Source: Streptomyces sp. LaPpAH-108 (GTDB taxonomy: Bacteria > Actinomycetota > Actinomycetes > Streptomycetales > Streptomycetaceae). Taken from it: a DNA stretch of 64,000 nt. Both the position numbers and the translations under genes were made by a program. Below the pieces are notes generated by a model, which had not been told where the DNA came from, did no database searches, and saw only the letters and a program-made list of their open reading frames with translations. The DNA is taken from contig NZ_KB891995.1 in the NCBI RefSeq assembly GCF_000373625.1, positions 625,738 through 689,737 on the forward strand, read 5' to 3'. Positions 55,062-63,919 of this stretch are shown here, piece after piece (position 1 is the stretch's first letter; every line of letters begins with the position of its first letter).

Positions 55062-56915
55062 ATGCCCGAGCTGAGGTCCCGCACAGTCACCCACGGCCGC
55101 AACATGGCGGGCGCCCGCGCCCTTATGCGCGCCTCGGGTGTACCCGGTGCGGACATCGGCCGGAAGCCGATCATCGCGGTGGCCAACTCCTTCACCGAGT
55201 TCGTCCCGGGTCACACTCACCTCCAGCCGGTCGGCCGGATCGTCAGCGAGGCGATCCGGGCGGCGGGCGGCATCCCGCGCGAGTTCAACACCATCGCCGT
55301 GGACGACGGCATCGCCATGGGCCACGGCGGCATGCTCTACTCCCTGCCCTCCCGCGACCTGATCGCGGACTCGGTGGAGTACATGGTCGAGGCCCACTGC
55401 GCCGACGCCCTGATCTGCATCTCCAACTGCGACAAGATCACCCCGGGCATGCTGATGGCCGCCCTGCGCCTGAACATCCCGACGGTCTTCGTCTCCGGCG
55501 GCCCCATGGAGTCCGGCCGCGCCACCCTGGTCGACGGCACGGTGCGCACCCTGGACCTGGTCGACGCGATCTCCGACGCGGTCAACGACAAGATCTCCGA
55601 CGAGGACATCCTCCGCATCGAGGAGAACGCCTGCCCGACCTGCGGCAGCTGTTCCGGCATGTTCACCGCCAACTCGATGAACTGCCTGACCGAGGCCATC
55701 GGCCTCTCCCTGCCGGGCAACGGCTCGGTCCTCGCCACGCACACCGCCCGCAAGGCGCTGTACGAGGACGCGGCCCGCACGGTCATGGACATCACCCGCC
55801 GCTACTACGAGCAGGACGACGAGACGGTCCTGCCCCGCTCGATCGCCTCCTTCCAGGCGTTCGAGAACGCCATGGCGCTGGACATCGCCATGGGCGGCTC
55901 CACCAACACGATCCTGCACCTGCTCGCCGCCGCCCAGGAGGCGGGCGTCCCCTTCGGTCTTGAGCAGATCGACGCCGTCTCCCGCCGCGTCCCGTGCCTG
56001 GCCAAGGTCGCGCCCAACGTCGCCAAGAACCGCACGTACTACATGGAGGACGTGCACCGCGCGGGCGGCATCCCCGCCCTCCTCGGCGAACTGCACCGCG
56101 CCGGACTGCTCAACGAGGACGTGCACGCGGTGCACAGCCCGTCCCTGGCCGACTGGCTCAAGACCTGGGACGTGCGCGGCGGTTCGCCCTCCCCGGAGGC
56201 GGTCGAGCTGTGGCACGCGGCGCCCGGCTGCGTGCGCTCCGCCGAGGCGTTCTCCCAGTCCGAGCGCTGGGCGGAGCTGGACGACGACGCCGAGGGCGGC
56301 TGCATCCGCTCCGCCGAGCACGCCTACTCCAAGGACGGCGGCCTCGCGGTCCTCAAGGGCAACCTGGCCGTCGACGGCTGCGTGGTGAAGACCGCGGGCG
56401 TCGACGAGTCGGTGTGGACCTTCGAGGGCCCGGCCGTGGTCTGCGAGTCCCAGGAGGAGGCCGTCCAGCGCATCCTCACCCAGGAGGTCAAGGACGGCGA
56501 CGTGGTCGTCATCCGCTACGAGGGCCCCAAGGGCGGCCCCGGCATGCAGGAGATGCTCTACCCGACCTCGTACCTCAAAGGCCGCGGCCTCGGCAAAACC
56601 TGCGCCCTGATCACCGACGGCCGTTTCTCCGGCGGCACTTCGGGCCTCTCCATCGGCCACGCCTCCCCGGAAGCCGCCTCCGGCGGCACCATCGCCCTGG
56701 TCCGCGACGGCGACCGCATCCGCATCGACATCCCGAACCGCACGATCGAACTCCTCGTGGACGAGGCCGAACTTGCCCGCCGCGACGAGGAGTTGGGCGG
56801 GGTCTACGCCCCGGCGAACCGCGACCGCAAGGTCTCCGCCGCCCTGCGCGCCTACGCCGCGATGGCCACCAGCGCCGACCGGGGCGCGGTGCGGGACGTG
56901 AGCCTGCTGGGCTGA
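55062..56915 (+). CDS. ilvD: Dihydroxy-acid dehydratase
   Basis: IlvD dehydrates dihydroxy-acids to 2-keto acids in valine, isoleucine and CoA-precursor synthesis. The 617-residue protein carries Fe-S and metal ligands in ICISNCDKITPGMLMA and CPTCGSCSGMFTANSMNCLTEA, plus GGSTNTILHLLA, EGPKGGPGMQEML, ITDGRFSGGTSGLSIGHASPEA. GAAGGAG precedes the ATG. A small hairpin (GTCAGA at 55017 and TCTGAC at 55029) lies in the leader. It is followed by a terminator and the convergent kinase gene. Confidence 0.96.
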   Translation: MPELRSRTVTHGRNMAGARALMRASGVPGADIGRKPIIAVANSFTEFVPGHTHLQPVGRIVSEAIRAAGGIPREFNTIAVDDGIAMGHGGMLYSLPSRDLIADSVEYMVEAHCADALICISNCDKITPGMLMAALRLNIPTVFVSGGPMESGRATLVDGTVRTLDLVDAISDAVNDKISDEDILRIEENACPTCGSCSGMFTANSMNCLTEAIGLSLPGNGSVLATHTARKALYEDAARTVMDITRRYYEQDDETVLPRSIASFQAFENAMALDIAMGGSTNTILHLLAAAQEAGVPFGLEQIDAVSRRVPCLAKVAPNVAKNRTYYMEDVHRAGGIPALLGELHRAGLLNEDVHAVHSPSLADWLKTWDVRGGSPSPEAVELWHAAPGCVRSAEAFSQSERWAELDDDAEGGCIRSAEHAYSKDGGLAVLKGNLAVDGCVVKTAGVDESVWTFEGPAVVCESQEEAVQRILTQEVKDGDVVVIRYEGPKGGPGMQEMLYPTSYLKGRGLGKTCALITDGRFSGGTSGLSIGHASPEAASGGTIALVRDGDRIRIDIPNRTIELLVDEAELARRDEELGGVYAPANRDRKVSAALRAYAAMATSADRGAVRDVSLLG

Positions 56916-56930
56916 CCCGACGACAACGAG

Positions 56931-56954
56931 AGGGGCCGGTGCACACCGGCCCCT
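56931..56954. terminator. Terminator between ilvD and the kinase gene
   Basis: AGGGGCCGGTG and CACCGGCCCCT are inverted copies separated by two bases (effective loop about six) and followed by TT. It lies 15 bases after the ilvD stop and between convergent genes. Confidence 0.75.
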
Positions 56955-56961
56955 TTCCGCG

Positions 56962-59070
56962 TCACCAGCCGGACGGGTCGCGCGTGTCCCGGGCGAACAC
57001 CGTGCCGTCGGGAGCCGCCGCGTACACCGCTCCCCGTGCGAGCACCGGCACCGGCAGCCCCGCCGACACCAGGTCCGTACGCGCCCCGAAACGGGGCCGT
57101 GTCTGCCCCGCGATGCTCCCGTGCCGGGCGTCCACCGCGAGCAGCCGGCCGTCGGCGGCGGAGAAGTACAGATACCGGCCGTCGGTGACCGGCCGCGAGC
57201 CCCGGCTCACCGAGGTCTCCAGGTGCCACAGCCGCCTGCCCGCACCCGTGTCCACCGCGTCCAGGCCACCGCCCTCCGCGAGCAGGTACACCACCCCGTC
57301 ACGGACGGCGGCCTGGGCGCCCGCGACGGCGACCGGCAGTGAAGTACGGCGCACCACACCGGACTTCACCGCGTAGCGGACCACCGCGCTGGTGTCGCCG
57401 TGGACCGGATCGGCCGCGAGGAAGTAGACGAACCCGCCCTCCGCGCCCACGGGTTGGAGCGCCCCGGACAGCTGGGCGCTCCACCGCTCCTTGCCCGACG
57501 CCGGGTCGAGCGCGGTGACCCGCGTACCGCTGCCGTCGTCGGAGACGACCGTGGCGTAGGCGGTGCCGCCCCCGGCATCCGCGCCGAAGGAGTCCAGGCG
57601 CGGCAACACCCGGTCCGGCAGCGCGTGTTGCCACAGCGTCCGCCCCGAGGCGCTGTCCACGCCGGTGATCCGGCCGTCCAGACCGCTCACCAGCCGGGTG
57701 TCGTCCGCGTACACCGCCCCCGTGTCCCGGGGCAGTTGCCGACGCGACCGGGTCTCGCCCGAGGACGGGTCGAGCGCCGTCACCCGGCCTTCCTGGTCGC
57801 GCAGTTGCAGCAGCCCGCCCGACAGGACCGGCGGATCGCTCCACAGGGCGCCCGCGAAGGAGCGCCGCCACCGCACCGTGCCGTCCCGCGGATCGAGCCT
57901 CGCCGCCGTACCGGGCGCGATGCACAGCAACTCGCCCGCGCCATAGGTGCATCGGGGGGTGCCGGTGCCCTGGGTGAGCGCCGGGGAGCGCCACTCGGTG
58001 ACGCGGTCCTCGGTGGCCATCGGGCGCACCCGGGGCGTCGCCTGCCCGGCCCCGGACCAGTGCGCCGTGGCGAGCCCCGCACCCCCGGCGAGGACGAGCG
58101 CGCCCGCCACGAGCGCGATGCGGCCCCGCGTCCACCGGCGCGGGCCTCCCGCCGCCTCTTCCCCGGGCTCCGCGGCGTCCTCGGTCTCCTCGACGACGGG
58201 CGCGTCCCGCTGAGCCGGTATGAACGCCTGCGTGTCGTACGACGCCGACACCGACCGCAGCACGCGCATGAGTTCGTCGGGCGAGGGCCGGTCCTCGGGC
58301 TCCTTCGCGAGGCAACGCAGCACCAGCGGAACGAGGTTGCCGGGCACCCCGGTCAGATCCGGCTCGTCGTGCACCACTTGGTACGCGACGACATAGGGAC
58401 TGTCGGAGTCGAACGGACCGCGCCCGGTCGCCGCGTGCACGATCACCGAGCCCAGCGCGAACACGTCGGCCGCCGGGCCCACTTCACGCGGCCGACGGAA
58501 CTGCTCGGGCGCCATGAACGGCGGTGTCCCGATCAACTTGCCCGTCTCGGTGCGCAGTTCGCTGTCCTTGGGGCGCGAGATGCCGAAGTCGATGACCTTC
58601 GGACCGTCCTCCGCGAGCAGTACGTTGCCCGGCTTGAGATCCCGGTGCACCACACCGACCCGGTGGATGTCCCGCAGCGCCTCCGCGAGCCCGGCCATCA
58701 GCCGCCGTACCTCACCGGGCTCCATCGGGCCGTTCCGCTTCACCTCTTCGGCGAGCGTCGGACCCGGGATGAACAGCGTCGCCATCCAGGGCCGCTCGGC
58801 CTCCGGGTCGGCGTCCACCACGGGCGCGGTGAAGGCACCGCTCACCCGCCGGGCCGCCGCCACCTCCTGCCGGAAACGCCCCCTGAACTCGTCGTCCCGC
58901 GCGTACTCGGCGTGCACGACCTTGACGGCCAGCCGCATCCCGGAACCGCTGCGGGCCAGATGCACCACACCCATGCCACCCGACCCGAGCCGCGACTCCA
59001 GACGGTAGTGACCGGCGTACTCCGGAAGTTCCGGTTCCGCGCCCGGTCCGAAGCTGCGCTGTGGCGCCAT
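56962..59070 (-). CDS. Membrane Ser/Thr protein kinase with PQQ-type beta-propeller sensor
   Basis: This 702-residue protein has a kinase domain at about 20-275: GSGGMGVVHLARS, AVKVV with the ATP Lys, HRDLKPGNVLL, VIDFGISRP and GTPPFMAPEQ. A juxtamembrane region and one membrane segment (about 320-338) follow. The outside part (about 375-700) has PQQ-like repeats (GTVRWRRSF, GRTLWQHAL, GKERWSAQL, GRRLWHLET), predicted to form a beta-propeller. It is thus a receptor kinase; the ligand is unknown. GGGGGTGG precedes the ATG. Confidence 0.92.
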   Translation of the reverse strand: MAPQRSFGPGAEPELPEYAGHYRLESRLGSGGMGVVHLARSGSGMRLAVKVVHAEYARDDEFRGRFRQEVAAARRVSGAFTAPVVDADPEAERPWMATLFIPGPTLAEEVKRNGPMEPGEVRRLMAGLAEALRDIHRVGVVHRDLKPGNVLLAEDGPKVIDFGISRPKDSELRTETGKLIGTPPFMAPEQFRRPREVGPAADVFALGSVIVHAATGRGPFDSDSPYVVAYQVVHDEPDLTGVPGNLVPLVLRCLAKEPEDRPSPDELMRVLRSVSASYDTQAFIPAQRDAPVVEETEDAAEPGEEAAGGPRRWTRGRIALVAGALVLAGGAGLATAHWSGAGQATPRVRPMATEDRVTEWRSPALTQGTGTPRCTYGAGELLCIAPGTAARLDPRDGTVRWRRSFAGALWSDPPVLSGGLLQLRDQEGRVTALDPSSGETRSRRQLPRDTGAVYADDTRLVSGLDGRITGVDSASGRTLWQHALPDRVLPRLDSFGADAGGGTAYATVVSDDGSGTRVTALDPASGKERWSAQLSGALQPVGAEGGFVYFLAADPVHGDTSAVVRYAVKSGVVRRTSLPVAVAGAQAAVRDGVVYLLAEGGGLDAVDTGAGRRLWHLETSVSRGSRPVTDGRYLYFSAADGRLLAVDARHGSIAGQTRPRFGARTDLVSAGLPVPVLARGAVYAAAPDGTVFARDTRDPSGW

Positions 59071-59252
59071 GGACCACCCCCGTGCTGTTCGTCCGCGCGC
59101 GTCGCTCGGAGCCTAGTCGATCGCCCGTACGAGACGGCGGAGGCTTGCTACCCTCCGCGTACGCGCCCCGAACACCTGTGCGGAAGCGCGTCGTTCCTGA
59201 AGGAATCACCGGCGCCCCGCACCTGCCGAGGGCGCCATGGGGGAGGTAAACC

Positions 59253-59498
59253 ATGTCCTATCCCGTCGCCCCTGGCGTCCGCCTGAACGTCCGCAGCGGC
59301 CCCGGCACCGGCTACGCACTCGTCCGCGTCCTGCCCGAGGGCGCCCGGGTCACCATCAACTGCCAGTCCCCGGGCACCACCGTCACCGGCTACTACGGCA
59401 CCTCGAACATCTGGGACAACATCGGCTCCGGCGAGTTCGTCTCCGACGCCTACGTCCACACCGGCAGCGACGGCTACGTGGCCGGCCGCTGCGGCTGA
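59253..59498 (+). CDS. Small SH3-like domain protein
   Basis: This 81-residue protein is a single bacterial SH3 domain (VRLNVRSGPGTGYALVRVLPEGARVTINCQ, GEFVSDAYVHTGSDGYVAGRC). Two Cys (about residues 41 and 80) could pair. No signal peptide is visible, so its location is uncertain even though such domains usually bind peptidoglycan outside the cell. A very strong GGGGGAGG lies seven bases before the ATG. Confidence 0.85.
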   Translation: MSYPVAPGVRLNVRSGPGTGYALVRVLPEGARVTINCQSPGTTVTGYYGTSNIWDNIGSGEFVSDAYVHTGSDGYVAGRCG

Positions 59499-59542
59499 AC
59501 CCCGGCCCGCACCCCGCCGCCCCCGCCCGCGATAATCGCCTC

Positions 59543-60064
59543 GTGAGCGACGAAACCGGCACCAGCCCCGAGAAGACCCGCGCCGGGGGCGGCGACGCGG
59601 GCCCCCGCCCCGAGCCCCTGCGGTTCTACGGCACCTCATGGGTGGACCACACCGACGGGTACGCGGCCCGCCGCGCCGGTACCTCGCTGGGCGCCCTCGT
59701 CGCAGCCGCCGTCGCCTGCCTGGTCCTGCGCTTCGCCTACCAGGGCCTCCAGATCGCGGGTACCGGCTCCTTCGTGACCGTCCTGGTCGTCGCCATGTTC
59801 GCGGTGTGCAGCGCGCTCGCCTTCGGCACCACCTGGCAGAGCTACGAGCGCCGCCCCGACCCCGACCGCCAGGCCTCCCTGCGCGGCCTCCTCGCCATCG
59901 GCTTCGTCGGCTCCCTCGCCGCCTACGCCTGCCGCTCCTTCCTGGAGGCCCCCGGCGAACGGCTCGCCCGCGCCGAGTACGAGAAGGCCCGCGCCGAGTA
60001 CGACCGCACCCGCTCCCGCCGCACGGGCAACCCAGCGAAGGCGAAGAAGAAGCGCGGCAAGTAG
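59543..60064 (+). CDS. Small membrane protein of unknown function
   Basis: This 173-residue protein has three hydrophobic segments (about residues 47-66, 76-95 and 110-128), flanked by an acidic N terminus and a basic tail ending KAKKKRGK. An Arg/Glu-rich helix follows the last segment (ERLARAEYEKARAEYDRTRSRR). No domain is recognised. GATAAT lies six bases before the GTG, which suggests a leaderless start. Confidence 0.75.
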   Translation: MSDETGTSPEKTRAGGGDAGPRPEPLRFYGTSWVDHTDGYAARRAGTSLGALVAAAVACLVLRFAYQGLQIAGTGSFVTVLVVAMFAVCSALAFGTTWQSYERRPDPDRQASLRGLLAIGFVGSLAAYACRSFLEAPGERLARAEYEKARAEYDRTRSRRTGNPAKAKKKRGK

Positions 60065-60132
60065 GGCGCCGGGGGCACGGCACGCCGGATCCCCCTGTCC
60101 ACCCCCGCCCCACCCCGCGCACCATGGTCGGC

Positions 60133-60918
60133 ATGACCACACGCGAAGCCCCGCTGCCGTCCGCCGCCGCCCGCGCCCGCTCCTTCGACGCCGCAGCCGC
60201 CCAGTACGGCGCGAACCGCCCCTCCTACCCGCCCGCCCTCCTGGACGCGCTGGAGGAGCTGTCCGGCCGCCCCCTGGCCGGCGCCCGGGCCGTGGACGTG
60301 GGCGCGGGCACCGGCATCGCGAGCCGTCTGCTGCACGAGCGCGGCGCCCGCGTCCTCGCGGTCGAACCGGGCGCGGGCATGGCCGCCGAGTTCCGCCGGA
60401 CCCTGCCGGACGTCCCCCTGGTCCGGGGCGACGGCAACGCCCTCCCGGTCGCCGACGCCCACGCCGACCTCCTCACCTACGCCCAGTCATGGCACTGGAC
60501 CGACCCCGCCCGCTCGGTCCCGGAAGCGCTGCGCGTCCTGCGCCCCGGCGGCGCGCTCGCGCTGTGGTGGAACACCGACGCCGTCGACATCGCGTGGATC
60601 TCCGAGGCCGCCGACCGCTCCGGACGCTTCTTCGGCCTCGACATCCCCGCCGAGAAGCGCAAGGCGGCGGACCGCACCGGGCAGGCCGACCCCAGCGGAC
60701 GGCTGGACTTCGAGCGCCGCGTCGTCCGCTGGAGCCGCCGCGTCCCGCTCGACGTCCACCTCGCCAACATCGCCAGCCACTCCGCCTTCCTCCTCACCCC
60801 GCAGGACGAGCGCACCGCCTTCATGACCGAGGAGCGCGCCCACCTGCTGAAGGTCTTCCCGGACGGCGTGGTCGAGGAGACGTACGACGTGTATCTGCTC
60901 GTCGCCGTCACCCCCTGA
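60133..60918 (+). CDS. Class I SAM-dependent methyltransferase
   Basis: This 261-residue protein has the UbiE-like pattern: ARSFDAAAAQYGANRPSYPPALLDAL, motif I AVDVGAGTGIASRLL, ARVLAVEPGAGM, LVRGDGNALPVADAHADLLTYAQSWHWTDP, and EALRVLRPGGALALWWNT. These are typical of small-molecule methyltransferases of the Methyltransf_11 group; the substrate is unknown. An in-frame ATG at 60124 would add three residues. Confidence 0.88.
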   Translation: MTTREAPLPSAAARARSFDAAAAQYGANRPSYPPALLDALEELSGRPLAGARAVDVGAGTGIASRLLHERGARVLAVEPGAGMAAEFRRTLPDVPLVRGDGNALPVADAHADLLTYAQSWHWTDPARSVPEALRVLRPGGALALWWNTDAVDIAWISEAADRSGRFFGLDIPAEKRKAADRTGQADPSGRLDFERRVVRWSRRVPLDVHLANIASHSAFLLTPQDERTAFMTEERAHLLKVFPDGVVEETYDVYLLVAVTP

Positions 60919-60926
60919 CGCCCCCC

Positions 60927-60970
60927 GCGAAACGGCGGTCCGACATCTGTATGTCGGACCGCCGTTTCGC
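60927..60970 (+). terminator. Perfect 20-bp hairpin terminator
   Basis: Arms 60927-60946 and 60951-60970 are perfectly complementary with a CTGT loop, nine bases after the methyltransferase stop. It is the longest perfect stem in the window and separates this gene from the ABC transporter. Confidence 0.85.
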
Positions 60971-60981
60971 GCACCTGGCCC

Positions 60982-61028
60982 TTGACGCCGCCACGCCACA
61001 GGAGAATTATTCATCACGTGATGAATAA
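60982..61028 (+). promoter_or_regulatory. ABC exporter promoter with a 22-bp palindrome over the start codon
   Basis: TTGACG at 60982-60987 is followed at -10 distance by an AT-rich AATTAT (61005-61010). A perfect 22-bp palindrome, with half-site TTATTCATCAC, spans 61007-61028 and contains the ATG at 61021. A repressor bound here would cover both the transcription start and the start codon. No regulator gene is adjacent. Confidence 0.75.
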
Positions 61029-61821
61029 CGTCCTGAACGACGAGCCCCCACCGGCCCGCACCCCCGCCGTCCACGCCTCCGCCCTCACCGTCGTACGCGG
61101 CCCCCGCACCGTCCTCCACGACCTCGCCTTCACCGTCCCGCGCGGCCGGATCACCGGCCTCCTCGGCCCCTCCGGCTGCGGAAAATCCACGCTGATGCGC
61201 GCCATCGCGGGCACCCAGGCCAAGGTCACCGGCACCCTCGACGTCCTCGGCCACCCGGCGGGCCACCCCGCCCTGCGCCACCGCCTCGGCTACGTCACCC
61301 AGGCCCCCTCCGTCTACGACGACCTCACCGTCCGCCAGAACCTCGACTACTTCGCCGCGATCCTCGACCCCGGCCGCGCCGCCGCAGAGCGCCGCCACAC
61401 CCACGTCACCCGCGCCCTCGCCGACGTGGACCTCACCTCCCACGCCGACGCCCTCGCCGGAAACCTCTCCGGCGGTCAGCGCAGCCGCGTCTCCCTCGCC
61501 GTCGCCCTCCTGGGCACCCCCGAACTCCTCGTCCTGGACGAACCCACCGTCGGGCTCGACCCCGTCCTCCGCCGCGACCTGTGGACCCTCTTCCACAGCC
61601 TCGCCGCAGAGCGGGGCACCACCCTCCTCGTCTCCTCCCACGTCATGGACGAGGCCGAGCGCTGCGACCACCTCCTCCTCATGCGCGACGGCCGCGTCCT
61701 CGCCGACGACACCCCGCAGAACCTGCGCACCCGCACCGCCACGGACACCGTCGAGGCCGCCTTCCTGCACCTCGTGGACGAGGCCGCCGCCACCGACCGC
61801 GCCAAGGAGACCACCCGATGA
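61021..61821 (+). CDS. ABC transporter ATP-binding protein (DrrA-like exporter type)
   Basis: This 266-residue ATPase has Walker A GLLGPSGCGKSTLMRAIAG, Q-loop YVTQAPSVYDDLTVRQNL, signature NLSGGQRSRVSLAVALLG, Walker B ELLVLDEPTVGLDP and the switch His in LLVSSHVMDEAERC. The domain type is that of ABC-2 exporters of drugs or lipids. The ATG at 61021 lies within a perfect palindrome. Its stop overlaps the permease start (ATGA). Confidence 0.92.
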   Translation: MNNVLNDEPPPARTPAVHASALTVVRGPRTVLHDLAFTVPRGRITGLLGPSGCGKSTLMRAIAGTQAKVTGTLDVLGHPAGHPALRHRLGYVTQAPSVYDDLTVRQNLDYFAAILDPGRAAAERRHTHVTRALADVDLTSHADALAGNLSGGQRSRVSLAVALLGTPELLVLDEPTVGLDPVLRRDLWTLFHSLAAERGTTLLVSSHVMDEAERCDHLLLMRDGRVLADDTPQNLRTRTATDTVEAAFLHLVDEAAATDRAKETTR

Positions 61822-62588
61822 GCACGACGATCCCGGCGCCCGCAGCCGCCCTGAACCCCGGCCGTACGACCGCCACCGCCGCCCGCGTCCTGCGCCAGCT
61901 CCGCCACGACCCGAGGACCATCGCCCTGATGCTCCTGGTCCCCTGCCTGATGCTGGTCCTGCTGCGCTATGTCTTCGACGGAAGCCCCCGCACCTTCGAC
62001 AACATCGGCGCGTCCCTGCTCGGGATCTTCCCGCTGATCACGATGTTCCTGGTGACCTCCATCGCCACCCTGCGCGAACGCACCTCCGGCACCCTGGAGC
62101 GCCTGCTGGCGATGCCGATGGGCAAGGCCGACCTGATCGCCGGATACGCCCTCGCCTTCGGCGCCGTCGCGGTCGTCCAGTCCGCGCTCGCCACCGGCCT
62201 CGCCGTCTGGCTCCTCGGCCTCGACGTCACCGGCTCGCCGTGGCTGCTCCTCCTGGTCGCACTCCTGGACGCCCTGCTCGGCACGGCCCTCGGCCTCTTC
62301 GTCTCGGCCTTCGCGGCCTCGGAATTCCAGGCGGTCCAGTTCATGCCCGCGGTGATCTTCCCCCAGCTCCTGCTCTGCGGCCTCTTCACCCCCCGCCCCG
62401 ACATGCACCCGGTATTGGAGGCGGTCTCCGACGTCCTCCCCATGTCGTACGCCGTCGACGGCATGAACGAAGTCCTCCACCACACCGACACGACGACGAC
62501 CTTCCTCCGCGACATCCTGATCGTCGCGGGCTGCGCCCTCCTGGTCCTCGCCCTGGGAGCGGCCACCCTGCGCCGCCGCACGGACTGA
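61818..62588 (+). CDS. ABC-2 type transporter permease
   Basis: This 256-residue membrane protein has six segments (about residues 38-52, 68-90, 113-138, 145-172, 180-195 and 232-250) with the ABC-2 feature IATLRERTSGTLERLLAMPMGKADLIAGYALAFG and FAASEFQAVQFMPAVIFPQLLLCGLF. It is translationally coupled to the ATPase and forms an exporter with it. Substrate unknown. Confidence 0.92.
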   Translation: MSTTIPAPAAALNPGRTTATAARVLRQLRHDPRTIALMLLVPCLMLVLLRYVFDGSPRTFDNIGASLLGIFPLITMFLVTSIATLRERTSGTLERLLAMPMGKADLIAGYALAFGAVAVVQSALATGLAVWLLGLDVTGSPWLLLLVALLDALLGTALGLFVSAFAASEFQAVQFMPAVIFPQLLLCGLFTPRPDMHPVLEAVSDVLPMSYAVDGMNEVLHHTDTTTTFLRDILIVAGCALLVLALGAATLRRRTD

Positions 62589-62656
62589 ACCCCGCCGGGG
62601 GTCCGCCCACCGGACAACACCCCGCACGCGAAGGTGCCGGTGCGAGGATGAACCGC

Positions 62657-63469
62657 ATGAGCCAGAAAGTCGCAGTCCTCGGCACCGGCAAGATCGGCGA
62701 AGCCCTGCTCAGCGGAATGATCCGGGCGGGCTGGGCCCCCGCCGATCTCCTGGTGACCGCCCGCCGCCCCGAGCGCGCCGAAGAACTCCGCGCCCGCCAC
62801 GGCGTCACCCCGGTCACCAACACCGAGGCCGCCAAGACCGCCGACACCCTGATCCTCACGGTCAAGCCGCAGGACATGGGCACGCTGCTCGCCGAGCTGG
62901 CCCCGCACGTCCCCGCCGACCGCCTGGTCATCAGCGGCGCCGCGGGCATCCCCACCTCGCTCATCGAGGAGCACCTGGCCGAGGGCACCCCGGTCGTCCG
63001 CGTCATGACGAACACGCCCGCCCTGGTGGACGAGGCCATGTCCGTCATCTCCGGGGGCACCCACGCCACCGCCGCCCACCTCGCCACCGCCGAGGAGATC
63101 TTCGGCGCCGTCGGCAAGACCCTGCACGTCCCGGAGAACCAGCAGGACGCCTGTACGGCCCTGTCCGGCTCGGGCCCGGCGTACTTCTTCTACCTGGTCG
63201 AGGCCATGACCGACGCGGGCATCCTGCTCGGCCTGCCCCGCGACAAGGCGCACGAGCTGATCGTCCAGTCCGCCATCGGCGCCGCCACGATGCTCCGCGA
63301 CAGCGGCGAGCACCCGGTCAAGCTCCGCGAGAACGTCACCTCGCCGGCCGGTACGACCATCAACGCCATCCGCGAGCTGGAGAACCACGGGGTGCGCGCC
63401 GCCCTCATCGCCGCCCTGGAAGCGGCCCGCGATCGCAGCCGTGAGCTGGCCTCCGGCAAGAAGGACTGA
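62657..63469 (+). CDS. proC: Pyrroline-5-carboxylate reductase
   Basis: ProC reduces pyrroline-5-carboxylate to proline. The 270-residue protein begins KVAVLGTGKIGEALLSGMIRAG (NADPH-binding), followed by LTVKPQDM, SGAAGIP, VVRVMTNTPALV, and the signature ALSGSGPAYFFYLVEAMTDAGILLGL with LRENVTSPAGTTINAI near the end. The ATG at 62657 is chosen because family proteins begin two residues before KVAVLG; an ATG at 62648 is in frame. It is the last gene before the rRNA promoter region. Confidence 0.95.
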   Translation: MSQKVAVLGTGKIGEALLSGMIRAGWAPADLLVTARRPERAEELRARHGVTPVTNTEAAKTADTLILTVKPQDMGTLLAELAPHVPADRLVISGAAGIPTSLIEEHLAEGTPVVRVMTNTPALVDEAMSVISGGTHATAAHLATAEEIFGAVGKTLHVPENQQDACTALSGSGPAYFFYLVEAMTDAGILLGLPRDKAHELIVQSAIGAATMLRDSGEHPVKLRENVTSPAGTTINAIRELENHGVRAALIAALEAARDRSRELASGKKD

Positions 63470-63498
63470 CCCGCACCAAGATTCTTCGCAGGAGGGGG

Positions 63499-63527
63499 TT
63501 GACACTCCCTCCCAGGGTGCGTAATGT
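63499..63527 (+). promoter_or_regulatory. rRNA operon promoter, upstream member
   Basis: TTGACA (63499-63504) and TAATGT (63522-63527) are 17 bases apart, a near-consensus vegetative promoter 30 bases after proC. Confidence 0.75.
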
Positions 63528-63682
63528 TCTCCGAGTTGTCCGACGTGAGAGCCGACCCCGGTCGGTCCCCGGACAGCCATTCCGCAAGGCCCACTCGACA
63601 TCGACGCTCAGGCGTCGCGTGTTCTGGTGTGCGCCTGTGCGAAATGAGGAATCCGTGTTCGAAAGAGCGCAGGAACCCCGAT

Positions 63683-63712
63683 TGGCTTCGGGGGCCGGGA
63701 ATCCGCTAAAGT
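63683..63712 (+). promoter_or_regulatory. rRNA operon promoter, second member
   Basis: TGGCTT (63683-63688) and TAAAGT (63707-63712) are 18 bases apart in an AT-richer context. Confidence 0.6.
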
Positions 63713-63783
63713 CTCACTCGTCGGAACGGCCGCGAGGCCGGGAAGACAAACCCCGCTGACTGGGGGTCAGACACCGAAAAGGA

Positions 63784-63881
63784 TCTGATAGAGTCGGAAC
63801 CGCCGGAAAGGGAAACGCGAGAGCGAGAACCTGGAAAGCACCGAGGAAATCGGATCGGAAAACGGTCTGATAGAGTCGGAA
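63784..63881 (+). promoter_or_regulatory. Two repeated promoter-like elements in the rRNA leader region
   Basis: The 16-base sequence TCTGATAGAGTCGGAA occurs twice, at 63784-63799 and 63866-63881, each holding TAGAGT as a -10 candidate. The -35 parts are weak. Multiple tandem promoters are normal for Streptomyces rRNA operons. Confidence 0.55.
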
Positions 63882-63919
63882 ACACCGAAGGGAAGCCCGG
63901 AGGAAAGCCCGAGAGGGTG

